Origin: Pseudomonadota bacterium | Lineage (GTDB): Bacteria; Pseudomonadota; Alphaproteobacteria; Micropepsales; Micropepsaceae | Assembly: GCA_016201105.1 (NCBI GenBank) | Contig: JACQDN010000030.1 | Coordinates: 1-64,000 of the forward strand | Direction of reading: 5' to 3' | DNA: 64,000 bases | Shown: one piece after another, positions 53,145 through 61,383 of the stretch | Layout: every line of letters starts with the position of its first letter | Numbering within the stretch: position 1 is the stretch's first letter | Notes under the pieces: generated by a model | The model's input: the letters and a program-made list of their open reading frames with translations, nothing else | The model's database searches: none | What the model was told of the DNA's origin: nothing | Translations under genes and position numbers: made by a program

Positions 53145-55138
53145 ACGCGCCATTTCTTCAACGTGAGGCAATCGCCGCGGGCGGTACGCTGCATCTCTAC
53201 GCCGCGTTCCATCTCAATCTCGCGTTCTCCTCCATCGAGGAGGAACAACGCGGCGAGGTGATCAAGCGCTGCTATTGGCCGCTTTTGGATCTCGCCTGCA
53301 AGCACGGCCCCATCGGCATCGAAGCCACCGGCTTCACGCTGGAGGAAATCTTGGCTCGCGATCCCGAATGGATCGGACGCTTGCGCTCGCTGATTGCGCG
53401 CGGGCGCGTCGAACTCATCGGCTCGGGCTATGCGCAGATCATCGGGCCGCTGGTGCCGGCGCGGGTGACAGAGGAAAATCTCAAGATCGGCAACGAGATC
53501 TATCAACGTCTCCTGCGCGCCAAACCAACCCTGGCGCTGGTCAACGAGCAGGCCTATTCGGCCGGTCTGGTCGAACTCTATCGCGACGCCGGCTACCGGG
53601 CGGTGCTGATGGATTGGGACAATCCGGGCGTGCAACATCCGGAATGGCCGAGTGAAACACGCTATCTTCCGCAGCGCGCCAAGGGGGTGAGCGGCGAGTC
53701 GATCGGCCTTCTGTGGACCAGCACGGTCGCGTTCCAGAAATTGCAGCGCTTCGTTCATGGCGACATCGCGCTGGAGGAATATCTCGAACACACCCGTTCG
53801 CGGCGCGGGCGCGATGCGCGCGCGCTTTGCGTCTACGCCAGCGACGGCGAGATCTTCGATTTTCGTCCTGGGCGCTATCGCACCGAGGAAACGCTATCGG
53901 ATAGCAGCGAATGGAAGCGGCTGAACGAAGCCTTTGCCGCTTTGCGCAACGAAGCGAACATGAGGCTGATGCTTCCCAGCGAAGCCCTGGAATTGAACGG
54001 GCTTGCCGATGCCGACCAGGCGCTGCATCTGCAATCGGCTGAATGCCCCGTGCCGGTCAAGAAGCAGCGCAAATACAATCTCTCGCGCTGGGCGGTCACC
54101 GGCCGCGACGACATCGCCGTCAATGCGGCGTGTCAGCGGATCTATGAAGCGCTCGCTGCCAGCAATGCCGGCAGCGGGGCCTGGAAAGAGTTGTGCGGAT
54201 TGTGGGCCAGCGATTTCCGCACGCATATCACGCAGAAGCGGTGGGCAAAGTTTTGCGAACAACTGAAAGCGGCGGAGGCTCGCTTTTGTATTGCGCCTTC
54301 TCCGTCACCACCCCCTCACCCCGCCCTCTCCCCCTGCGGGGGCGAGGGAGAGCGTTTCATTCTTGTAGAAACCCCTACGCTTTCTGCGCGCCTCGATCGG
54401 CGTCGCGGGCTGGCGATTGAGAGTTTGCGCTTTGCGGGTCATGAGCAGGCGGCCGTCGGCGGCTTGCCGCACGGGCATTTCGACGACATCGCGCTGCAGG
54501 CCGACTGGTATACCGGCGACTGCGTCTTCGAAGCACCGGGCGAGCACAAGATCACCGATCTGGAATGGTGCGAGGCGCGGGTTTGGACGGAAGCCAATGG
54601 CGATGTGGTCGCCTGCGCCAAAATCGAAACGGCCAAAGGCCCGATCGAAAAGACGTTGCGCTTTCTGGCAAACGCGCCGCGCGTCGAATTCGACATCGTC
54701 TTTCATTGGCAGGATTGGGGACGCGGCAGTTTGCGTCTCGGACACATCACGCTGCTGCCCGACGCCTTCGAGTGGACGAAGCTTTCCTTAACGACGCACA
54801 ATGGCGGTAAGGAAGCGGAAACCTTTTCGCTTAACGGCGCGACGGTCGAGCACGGCGCGCCGGTGTCGTTTCTCGTCTCTTCCTCCTTCGGCCTTGGAAT
54901 GACGGAAGGTTGGGCCGAGCTGGGCGACACCAAGACTCGTGTTCGCGTCGACGTGGACCGCAAGACGGCGCCGCTGCTGGGCCTCCTGACGCACAAACGC
55001 ATCGGCGGCAGCCTGTTCTGCCAGTTGATGCTCTCCGCTTTGGAACTCGACGAAACGCGCAAGCCCGCGCCCTATTGCGACGGCGCTCGCCGCTTCCGGT
55101 TTGGTATCTCCGCCGCGGCCAAATCCACCGATCATTAA
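53141..55138 (+). CDS. GH57-like glycoside hydrolase with an in-frame palindrome insertion
   Basis: The 665-residue protein resembles family 57 glycosidases: HLYAAFHLNLAF at the N-terminus, then GIEATGFTLEEIL, RGRVELIGSGYAQIIGPL, and LALVNEQAYSAGLV with a candidate catalytic Glu. The C-terminal half (about 400-660) is beta-rich (DIALQADWYTGDCVFEAPGEH). Residues about 386-405 (SPSPPPHPALSPCGGEGER) are encoded by a family A palindrome and interrupt the join between halves without breaking the frame. ATGA overlap with the ATP-grasp gene. The role may be editing or trimming an oligosaccharide, or a lyase-type reaction. Confidence 0.7.
   Translation: MNAPFLQREAIAAGGTLHLYAAFHLNLAFSSIEEEQRGEVIKRCYWPLLDLACKHGPIGIEATGFTLEEILARDPEWIGRLRSLIARGRVELIGSGYAQIIGPLVPARVTEENLKIGNEIYQRLLRAKPTLALVNEQAYSAGLVELYRDAGYRAVLMDWDNPGVQHPEWPSETRYLPQRAKGVSGESIGLLWTSTVAFQKLQRFVHGDIALEEYLEHTRSRRGRDARALCVYASDGEIFDFRPGRYRTEETLSDSSEWKRLNEAFAALRNEANMRLMLPSEALELNGLADADQALHLQSAECPVPVKKQRKYNLSRWAVTGRDDIAVNAACQRIYEALAASNAGSGAWKELCGLWASDFRTHITQKRWAKFCEQLKAAEARFCIAPSPSPPPHPALSPCGGEGERFILVETPTLSARLDRRRGLAIESLRFAGHEQAAVGGLPHGHFDDIALQADWYTGDCVFEAPGEHKITDLEWCEARVWTEANGDVVACAKIETAKGPIEKTLRFLANAPRVEFDIVFHWQDWGRGSLRLGHITLLPDAFEWTKLSLTTHNGGKEAETFSLNGATVEHGAPVSFLVSSSFGLGMTEGWAELGDTKTRVRVDVDRKTAPLLGLLTHKRIGGSLFCQLMLSALELDETRKPAPYCDGARRFRFGISAAAKSTDH
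54306..54354. repeat. Family A palindrome inside a coding sequence
   Basis: CCCCCTCACCCCGCCCTCTC followed by CCCCTGCGGGGGCGAGGGAG is a family A unit like those at 98, 3776 and 4260. It is 49 bases long and read through in frame. Confidence 0.85.
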
Positions 55139-55182
55139 CGACGTTCTGTAACTATGAACCCCAGATTCGAGGGGCACAGAGC

Positions 55183-56304
55183 ATGGCGCAACGCGCTGCA
55201 AAAATTTATCTGCCGCAGACCACCGAGCGTCACGAACGTGCCAGCAATGCGCGCAGCAATGTCGCACCGATCGCGACGAACTTGCGAGATTTCACCCAAC
55301 CCTGGCTCGATCTGAACGACAAGGCCGTGCTCGTCACCGGCGGCACGGGTTCGTTCGGCAAACATTTCGTCAAGACTGTCATCGAGAATTACAAGCCGCG
55401 CCGGCTGGTGATCTTCAGCCGCGACGAACTCAAGCAGTATGAGATGCAGCAGATCTTCCCGATCGAACAGCATCCCTTCATGCGCTACTTCATCGGCGAC
55501 GTGCGCGACCGCGACCGCCTCGAGCTTGCGATGCGCGACATCGATTATGTGATCCACGCCGCTGCGCTGAAGCAGGTTCCGACCGCCGAATACAATCCTT
55601 TCGAATGCATTCGCACCAACGTGTTCGGAGCGGAAAACGTGGTCTGCGCCGCGCTCCGCCGCAATGTGCGCAAGGTCGTGGCGCTTTCCACCGACAAAGC
55701 GGCCAACCCGGTCAACCTCTACGGTGCCTCCAAGCTCGCTTCCGATAAGATCTTCGTCGCCGCCAACAATCTTTCCGGCGCCGACGGTACCAAGTTTTCG
55801 GTCGTGCGCTACGGCAATGTGTTCGGCTCGCGCGGCTCGGTCGTCCCCTTCTTCCGCAAGCTTGTCGCCGAAGGCGCCGAAACGCTTCCCATCACCGACG
55901 AGCGCATGACGCGGTTCTGGATCACCCTGACGCAAGGGGTGAACTTCGTGCTTTCCAGCATGGAGATGACCTGCGGCGGCGAAATCTTCGTGCCCAAGAT
56001 CGCTTCTACGACGATTTGCGATCTCGCCGCTTTGCTCGGACCCAAACTCGGCAAGAAGATTGTCGGCATCCGTCCGGGCGAGAAGCTGCACGAGACCATG
56101 ATTCCGGCCGACGATTCGCGCTGGACCGTCGAAATCGAAGACCGCTTCGTGATCCTCGCCAGCTTCGCTGCGGCCGCGCGAGAAGCCTATATCCGACGCG
56201 GCGCCAAGCCGGTTCCCGAAGGCTTCGCTTATTCCAGCGACAACAATCCCGAACAGCTCGACGCCCGCGGCTTGCAGATGCTGCTGGCACAAAGCTTCTC
56301 CTGA
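55183..56304 (+). CDS. pseB: UDP-N-acetylglucosamine 4,6-dehydratase (inverting)
   Basis: PseB makes the 4-keto-6-deoxy-L-AltNAc intermediate from UDP-GlcNAc, the first step of pseudaminic acid synthesis. The 373-residue protein has the Rossmann motif VLVTGGTGSFGKHFVKTV, ALKQVPTAEYNPFECIRTN, the catalytic segment STDKAANPVNLYGASKLASD, and RYGNVFGSRGSVVPFF, all PseB-type (Asp-Lys in the active site). It carries an N-terminal extension of about 40 residues relative to typical PseB. The start is at 55183; no other Met is available. pseC follows 11 bases later. Confidence 0.94.
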   Translation: MAQRAAKIYLPQTTERHERASNARSNVAPIATNLRDFTQPWLDLNDKAVLVTGGTGSFGKHFVKTVIENYKPRRLVIFSRDELKQYEMQQIFPIEQHPFMRYFIGDVRDRDRLELAMRDIDYVIHAAALKQVPTAEYNPFECIRTNVFGAENVVCAALRRNVRKVVALSTDKAANPVNLYGASKLASDKIFVAANNLSGADGTKFSVVRYGNVFGSRGSVVPFFRKLVAEGAETLPITDERMTRFWITLTQGVNFVLSSMEMTCGGEIFVPKIASTTICDLAALLGPKLGKKIVGIRPGEKLHETMIPADDSRWTVEIEDRFVILASFAAAAREAYIRRGAKPVPEGFAYSSDNNPEQLDARGLQMLLAQSFS

Positions 56305-56315
56305 GCTCTCGCCCC

Positions 56316-57554
56316 ATGAGCCATCGCGCGTTGAAGGCCGAGGCGCCGCTGAAGCGAAACGCCTTTCTTCCCTATGGCCGCCAGGTCATCGACGAAGACG
56401 ATATTGCCGCCGTAGCCGAAGCCATGCGCGGTGATCTTTTGACGACGGGTCCCTACGTCGCCCGCTTCGAAACCGCACTGGCCAAGACGGTTGGCGCCAA
56501 GCATGCCGCGGTCTGCGCCAACGGCACGGCGGCGCTGCACATGGCGGCGCGCGTGCTCGATCTTGGACCCGGCACGACCGTCATCGTTCCCGCCGTCACC
56601 TTTCTCGCCACCGCCAGCGCGCCGCATATGAACGGCGCCGAGATCGTGTTCGCCGATGTCGACGGCGAAACCGGTTTGATGCGGCCCGATGATCTTGAAA
56701 AGGCTTTCGTCCGCGCGGGCAGCGCCGCCGCGGTATTCAACGTGCACTTGAACGGGCAATGCGGCGACCTCGAAGGAATTGCCGCCACGGCGCGCGCCCA
56801 TGGCGCCAAGATCGTGGATGATTCCTGCCACGCGCTCGGCACCGGTTACGTGGCGCAGGACGGCACCGTGAGCCAGGTCGGAGGCAATACGTTTGCCGAT
56901 TTGAGTGTGTTTTCCTTTCACCCCGTCAAAGCCATCGCCATGGGCGAAGGCGGCGCGGTCACGGCGAACGATTCCGATCTGGCCAAACGCCTGCTGCGCG
57001 CGCGCAATCACGGCATGACGCGAGATCCGTCGGATTTCGAAAACGGCGGCGATGCATTCGACAACGACGGCACGCCGAACCCCTGGTATTACGAATGCGT
57101 CGCCCCGGAATTCAATTGGCGCGCCAACGATATTCAGTGCGCGCTCGGTCTGTCGCAGCTCGGCAAGCTCGGCCGCTTCATCGCCCGCCGGCGCAGCCTC
57201 GCGGCGACTTATGATTCCCTGCTGGCAGAACTCGCACCCATCGTGCGGCCCACCGCGCGCACGCGCCCTTGCCTGCCGGCGTGGCATCTCTATGCGGCCC
57301 GCATCGACTTCGAAACCGCCGGCATCACCCGCGCGCAGCTGATGAAAGCGCTGGCGCAGGACGGGATCGGAACGCAGGTGCACTACTACCCGGTACATCG
57401 CCAGCCCTATTACGCACAGCGCTACGGCGCGCTCAGCCTGCCCGGCGCGGACCGCTACTATTCGCGCGCGCTCAGCTTGCCGCTTTATGCCGCGATGACG
57501 CAAAGCGACGTGGAGATCGTGGTCGACGCGCTCAAGCGTCACCTGGGGTTCTAG
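56316..57554 (+). CDS. pseC: UDP-4-amino-4,6-dideoxy-N-acetyl-beta-L-altrosamine transaminase
   Basis: PseC is the PLP aminotransferase for the second pseudaminate step. The 412-residue protein begins with LPYGRQVIDEDDIAAVAEAM, continues with LTTGPYVARFETALAK, CANGTAALHMAA and the PLP-binding Lys in FSFHPVKAIAMGEGG, and ends with GTQVHYYPVHRQPYY. This is the DegT/DnrJ/EryC1 fold with PseC-type N-terminus. It is the last gene of the plus-strand glycan operon. PseH, the acetyltransferase that should follow, is not found in the window. Confidence 0.93.
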   Translation: MSHRALKAEAPLKRNAFLPYGRQVIDEDDIAAVAEAMRGDLLTTGPYVARFETALAKTVGAKHAAVCANGTAALHMAARVLDLGPGTTVIVPAVTFLATASAPHMNGAEIVFADVDGETGLMRPDDLEKAFVRAGSAAAVFNVHLNGQCGDLEGIAATARAHGAKIVDDSCHALGTGYVAQDGTVSQVGGNTFADLSVFSFHPVKAIAMGEGGAVTANDSDLAKRLLRARNHGMTRDPSDFENGGDAFDNDGTPNPWYYECVAPEFNWRANDIQCALGLSQLGKLGRFIARRRSLAATYDSLLAELAPIVRPTARTRPCLPAWHLYAARIDFETAGITRAQLMKALAQDGIGTQVHYYPVHRQPYYAQRYGALSLPGADRYYSRALSLPLYAAMTQSDVEIVVDALKRHLGF

Positions 57555-57570
57555 AGGTTTCCAAAAAAAT

Positions 57571-57622
57571 CTCACGCGGAGACGCGGAGGTTGTTCGACC
57601 CTCCCCCTGAGGGAGGGTTGGA
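57571..57622. repeat. Family C and family B fragments
   Basis: CTCACGCGGAGACGCGGAGG (57571) is a family C arm, followed by GACCCTCCCCCTGAGGGAGG, a family B-type hairpin. They separate convergent pseC and the FlaG-like gene and may act as terminators. Confidence 0.65.
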
Positions 57623-57651
57623 ATCGCCTCCGCAAGAGTCAGCCAAAAAAT

Positions 57652-57930
57652 TCAAACCGATTGGTCGAAGAGCGTTAGCTGCTGCTTGCGAATGTATTCG
57701 CTCAGCGCAGCCATCTGACCTGCCGACCACTGCCCGACCAAGGCACCGGTCCTGGCGTTGACGATATTGTAGACGACGGCCCCGGTTTGCTTGTCGTGCT
57801 CGACTTCAAGCCGCAACTCCGACGACGTGCGCGCCGGTTGTGCAAACGGCGAGGGTGAAGCGGCATCGCGCCGGACCTCGACCGACTTGGTCTTCCGCGT
57901 ATTGCTCGCGATTGAGACTTTATCGACCAT
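57652..57930 (-). CDS. FlaG-like small flagellar protein
   Basis: The 92-residue protein has a variable basic N-terminus and a C-terminal FlaG-type core: LRLEVEHDKQTGAVVYNIVN, then ARTGALVGQW. FlaG proteins are small cytoplasmic/filament-associated proteins that influence filament length. It lies 158 bases downstream of the flagellin gene on the same strand, so context supports the call. Its membership in the FlaG family is by pattern only; length (usual 100-120) is slightly short. Confidence 0.55.
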   Translation of the reverse strand: MVDKVSIASNTRKTKSVEVRRDAASPSPFAQPARTSSELRLEVEHDKQTGAVVYNIVNARTGALVGQWSAGQMAALSEYIRKQQLTLFDQSV

Positions 57931-58031
57931 GATCCGGCACGATCCGCATTTTTTTGGTATTCAGAAAACCCACCGCCACGACGCCCCGGGGCGCAGCCGG
58001 CTATGAAGCCGCCCACGCCAACCGGAAAGCT

Positions 58032-58080
58032 GTGACGGGCCTGTTCCCCCCAAAGGTTTCCCCTTAGCCAGGCCCGTCAC
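58032..58080 (-). terminator. Long stem-loop after flagellin gene 1
   Basis: A perfect 12-bp stem (GTGACGGGCCTG with CAGGCCCGTCAC) encloses a 25-base loop and lies 8 bases beyond the flagellin stop. No T-run follows, so it could stabilise the mRNA instead of terminating it. Confidence 0.5.
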
Positions 58081-58088
58081 ATCAGTGC

Positions 58089-58913
58089 TTACCGGAAGAG
58101 CGAGAGCGTGATCGACGGCGCCGAATTGGCGATCGACAACGCCTGAACGCCCAACTGCTGCTTGACTTGCAGCGACTGGAGCCGGGCGCTTTCCTGGGCC
58201 ATGTTGGCGTCGACGAGATTGCCGATGCCGGCGGACAACGTGTCCGACAGCTTCTGCACGAAGTCGACCTGGATCGAGTACTTCTTCGCACCCGAAGACA
58301 GACGCGCCAGAGCGGCGTTCACGTTGGTGAGCGAGCTCTGGATCGTGGCGACCATGGTGGACGCCTTCGTCGAGGTTGAAATCGTGCTCGTGGTCTTCAC
58401 CGTCACGACCGAACCGGACAACTTCATCTTTTCGGCGTTGACCGTGATGCGGCGCGAACCGTCGGTGGACGCAAGCGCCGTGATCTTGGTCGTAGAACCG
58501 TCGATCAGGTTGAAGCCGTTGAAGACGGCATTCTGCACGACCGTTGAGATCTGATCGCGAAGAGCTTTGAAGTCTTCGTTCAGAGCGTTGCGGCTGGCGG
58601 TGTCGAGAGAAGTGTCGGACGCGGACAGCGCCTTCTGCTTCATTTCGATCAGCAGATCGGAGATCGACTGGCCGGCCGAGAGAGCCACGTCCACGGACGA
58701 GATGCCGCGGTTCAAGCTGTCGGTGACCGATTCATACGCCGCCACGTTGCCGCGCATGTTTTGCGCAATGGCGTACACGGCGCCATTGTCTTTCGCTGAA
58801 GAGACCTTCAAACCGGTGTTGATGGCGTTTTGGGTCTTCTGCAGGCTGGCTTCTGTGTTGCTGAGGTTTTGCAGCGCGATCATGGCGCCGACGTTCGTAT
58901 TGACGCTAAGCAT
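58089..58913 (-). CDS. Flagellin (copy 1)
   Basis: The 274-residue flagellin has the conserved D0/D1 ends, MLSVNTNVGAMIALQNLSNTEASLQKTQNAI and ALSIANSAPSITLSLFR, and lacks the variable D2/D3 domains, as is common in alphaproteobacteria. The N-terminal TGLKVSSAKDNGAVYAIAQNMRGN region is typical. It is the same length as copy 2 and very close in sequence; differences are concentrated in residues 5-30 and the C-terminal third. A sigma-54 promoter lies about 70 bases upstream, and the FlbT/FlaF pair for its control is nearby. Ser/Thr residues in the middle are candidate glycosylation sites. Confidence 0.95.
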   Translation of the reverse strand: MLSVNTNVGAMIALQNLSNTEASLQKTQNAINTGLKVSSAKDNGAVYAIAQNMRGNVAAYESVTDSLNRGISSVDVALSAGQSISDLLIEMKQKALSASDTSLDTASRNALNEDFKALRDQISTVVQNAVFNGFNLIDGSTTKITALASTDGSRRITVNAEKMKLSGSVVTVKTTSTISTSTKASTMVATIQSSLTNVNAALARLSSGAKKYSIQVDFVQKLSDTLSAGIGNLVDANMAQESARLQSLQVKQQLGVQALSIANSAPSITLSLFR

Positions 58914-58982
58914 TAATGCCTCCGTTCTGGCTTACGTTGATGAGCATTTTGCTCTTGGGGCGTTTTGCCCCGCACTGCTCAA

Positions 58983-58999
58983 GGCAACCGCCGTGCCGG
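58983..58999 (-). promoter_or_regulatory. Sigma-54 promoter of flagellin copy 1
   Basis: Read on the minus strand, CCGGCACGGCGGTTGCC matches TGGCACG-N4-TTGC with one mismatch in the -24 box. It lies 70 bases upstream of the start codon. Confidence 0.8.
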
Positions 59000-59140
59000 A
59001 GGTGTTTTTACCGTTGGCTAACTTTCATTTTCGGGATCGAGGTTGGAAATCTTGCCTAGCGCGAAACTGCAGCGCGCCGAATTTGCCCGGCAGCTCTTGC
59101 CGGAGGTGGGAATTTTTTGCCGGATGTTCTAGGCAGAAAT

Positions 59141-59281
59141 TTCCACCCTCCCTTGGGAGGGTCGAAAAATTCGCGAGCGTCCGCGAGTGGATTTTACGGG
59201 GAGGATCAGGACGAGATATCTCCTTCGGCATCATCCCCGAATTTGCTTCACAAATTCGACCCTCCCAAGGGAGGGTGGTAG
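59141..59281. repeat. Family B inverted repeat between the flagellin genes
   Basis: TTCCACCCTCCCTTGGGAGG and CCTCCCAAGGGAGGGTGGTA are outer inverted arms; inner GAATTTGCTTCACAAATTC is a hairpin. It lies between the sigma-54 promoter of copy 1 and the terminator of copy 2. Confidence 0.8.
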
Positions 59282-59296
59282 TTCCGCTCAAAACGA

Positions 59297-59326
59297 GAGC
59301 GGCGCAGGAGAGCCCCCGCGCCGCTC
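59297..59326 (-). terminator. Terminator after flagellin copy 2
   Basis: A 9-bp perfect stem (GAGCGGCGC with GCGCCGCTC) with a 12-base loop lies 32 bases beyond the stop. On the minus strand it is followed by TCGTTTTG. Confidence 0.65.
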
Positions 59327-59358
59327 GAACCCCAATTTTTCCCCAGGAATAGCCAAGA

Positions 59359-60183
59359 TTAGTGGAAGAGCGAAAGAATGACCTGCGGCGACTGATTGGC
59401 GATCGACAGAGCCTGCACGCCGAGCTGCTGCTTGACCTGCAAGGACTGAAGTTTCGCGCTTTCCGTTGCCATGTTCGCATCTACGAGGTTGCCGATGCCC
59501 GCTGTCAGCGTGTCGGCAAGCTTCTGCACGAAGTCGGCCTGGATCGAGTACTTCTTGGCCCCCGACGACAGACGCGCAAGCGCGCTGTTGACGTTGGTCA
59601 TGGAGGTCTGGATCGTGGCGATCATCGCCGACGCCTTGGCCTGCGTCGAGATCGTCGACGTGGTCTTGATCGTGACGATCGATCCCGACAACGTCATTTT
59701 TTCCGCGTTCACCGTGATGCGCCGCGAGCCATCCGAAGATGCCAGAGCGGTGATCTTGGTCGTCGAGCCATTCACGAGGTTGTAGTTGTTGAACACTGCG
59801 TTGGTCACGATCGTGGCGATCTGATCGCGCAGTGCCTTGAAATCCTCGTTGAGGGCCTGACGGCTCGCCGTATCCAACGAGAGGTCGGAGGCGGAGAGTG
59901 CCTTCTGCTTCATTTCAATCAACAGATCCGAAACCGACTGCCCTGCGGAAAGGGCGACGTCGATCGAGGAAATGCCGCGGTTGAGGCTCTCGGTAACAGA
60001 GCTGTAGCCCGCCACGTTGCCGCGCATGTTCTGCGCGATCGCGTAAACCGCGCCGTCGTCTTTGGCGGTCGCGACTTTCAGGCCGGTGTTGATGGCGTTC
60101 TGCGTCTTCTGAAGCTGGGACTCGGTATCGTTCAGACTCTGCAGCGCGACCATCGCACCGTAGTTTGTATTGACGCTAAGCAT
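59359..60183 (-). CDS. Flagellin (copy 2)
   Basis: The 274-residue product has the flagellin ends MLSVNTNYGAMVALQSLNDTESQL and ALSIANQSPQVILSLFH, again without D2/D3 domains. Start at ATG 60183, with GGAGAA upstream on the minus strand; a longer upstream frame is not flagellin-like. It has its own near-perfect sigma-54 promoter and terminator, so the two flagellin genes are separate transcription units and can be expressed independently. Multiple flagellins with this layout are known in Caulobacter. Confidence 0.95.
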   Translation of the reverse strand: MLSVNTNYGAMVALQSLNDTESQLQKTQNAINTGLKVATAKDDGAVYAIAQNMRGNVAGYSSVTESLNRGISSIDVALSAGQSVSDLLIEMKQKALSASDLSLDTASRQALNEDFKALRDQIATIVTNAVFNNYNLVNGSTTKITALASSDGSRRITVNAEKMTLSGSIVTIKTTSTISTQAKASAMIATIQTSMTNVNSALARLSSGAKKYSIQADFVQKLADTLTAGIGNLVDANMATESAKLQSLQVKQQLGVQALSIANQSPQVILSLFH

Positions 60184-60252
60184 GCTTGTTCTCCGTTCTG
60201 GTGCTCTGGCGGCGTTCTGCCCGCCCGGGGCCCAATGCCCCGCACCCAAGTC

Positions 60253-60269
60253 CGCAACAGCCGTGCCAT
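60253..60269 (-). promoter_or_regulatory. Sigma-54 promoter of flagellin copy 2
   Basis: On the minus strand ATGGCACGGCTGTTGCG carries exact TGGCACG and TTGC boxes with 4-base spacing. It ends 70 bases upstream of the start codon, the same distance as in copy 1. Confidence 0.9.
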
Positions 60270-60391
60270 CGGAACGCTCGTTGACGTTCCTATAACATGT
60301 TGGTTTTGTTGAGTTTATCTAGTCTTAAGCGGCGTGCAGCGGCGGCATTTTCTGCCCATCGGCAGAAGCGTAAGGGCGCGCGCTAAAAACA

Positions 60392-60419
60392 AAATGCCGA
60401 CCGTTGCCGGCCGGCATTT
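60392..60419 (-). terminator. Terminator of the flbT-flaF unit
   Basis: The stem AAATGCCG/CGGCATTT with a 12-base GC-rich loop is followed on the minus strand by TTTTGTTTTT, a typical rho-independent terminator. It lies 35 bases beyond the flaF stop. Confidence 0.85.
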
Positions 60420-60454
60420 CATAACCCCTTGGTCTTTAGCCAAAAAAAGAAATG

Positions 60455-60805
60455 TCAGGCGGCGCCGCGCAGGCCTTCCATGATGGTGCGGTTGATTTCG
60501 ATCAGAGGATCGACCGAAGCCCCCTGGCGGGTGACTTCCTTGGAATAGCGCGTCACCCAGAGCGAGAGCGAAACGATTTGCGCGCGCACAGTTTCCGGCA
60601 ACTTGTTGCGCTCGTCCATGCAATCCACGGCAAGCGTGCGCCACAGCCGGCGATTCCAATCGATGGCTTCCACCAGCGGACCGCCGGTGGTGCCCTTCTG
60701 CTGGGCGTCAATCAACGCTCCGGTCACCTGACCGAACAGCCGGTATTCAGTGTCTCTGGCGTCTTCAGTAATTCGCTGCGTGTTGCGATACGCTTGATGG
60801 GCCAT
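60455..60805 (-). CDS. flaF: Flagellar biosynthesis regulator FlaF
   Basis: The 116-residue protein has the FlaF pattern: MAHQAYRNTQRITEDARDTEYRLFGQVTGAL and WNRRLWRTLAVDCMDERNKLPETVRAQIVSLSLWV. In Caulobacter and Brucella, FlaF is needed for flagellin translation or secretion and opposes FlbT. It overlaps flbT by 41 bases, so the two are produced together and their balance controls flagellin. Cytoplasmic, helical. Confidence 0.94.
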   Translation of the reverse strand: MAHQAYRNTQRITEDARDTEYRLFGQVTGALIDAQQKGTTGGPLVEAIDWNRRLWRTLAVDCMDERNKLPETVRAQIVSLSLWVTRYSKEVTRQGASVDPLIEINRTIMEGLRGAA

Positions 60806-61190
60806 ACCTCAGTCGCTCCTGTTCAAACTCGAAAAGTTTTTTGCAGTTCATGAGCGCCCTGTAATAGGCGCCGCTCATGACGTCCTTGCTGATTTCCATG
60901 CACGTCGCCAGAGCGCCGCGATTGGAGATCGCACCCATGAATTCGGTCATCCGAAGCGCGAAATCGTTGTAGTATTGTTCGCAGCCTTCGGAATCGAGAT
61001 ACATCATCATGATCGGGAAATAGATGCGGCGCGCGGGTGTCGACGCGTCTTCCGGCTGCATGATGTCCTTTTCGCGCAGCACGCAAGCCTTGTTCTGGAT
61101 GACAAGGCTGGTGCGCTTGTCGCCGTTGGTCAAAACTGCGCCGTTAAGCACGAACTTCTCGCTCGGTTTCAGCGACAGTTTCAGCGGCAT
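60765..61190 (-). CDS. flbT: Flagellin mRNA repressor FlbT
   Basis: The 141-residue protein starts MPLKLSLKPSEKFVLNGAVL and contains NGDKRTSLVIQNKACVLREKDIM, typical of FlbT. FlbT binds the 5' untranslated region of flagellin mRNA and promotes its decay when assembly stalls (known from Caulobacter). Length is usual. The Cys-rich LATCMEISKDVMSGAYYRAL helix near residue 100 is family-like. The flagellin leaders here are about 55 bases long, enough for such control. Confidence 0.95.
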   Translation of the reverse strand: MPLKLSLKPSEKFVLNGAVLTNGDKRTSLVIQNKACVLREKDIMQPEDASTPARRIYFPIMMMYLDSEGCEQYYNDFALRMTEFMGAISNRGALATCMEISKDVMSGAYYRALMNCKKLFEFEQERLRYGPSSVSQHAANY

Positions 61191-61383
61191 TGTGAAATCC
61201 TCCCAGTGAAATCGGCGGGTGAAATTGGTTACCAGACGGTTACTTTCCGTCTCACCCGTCTTTCATCGGAGCTCACGCTAGCGCGGAATGTTTAACAAAA
61301 ACCTTGCTGCTTTACGCGTCGCATTCACCCAAGATTAAGCGTGTTTCGCGTCAGATGCCTGCTGTTGAAGGAGCAAGACATCC

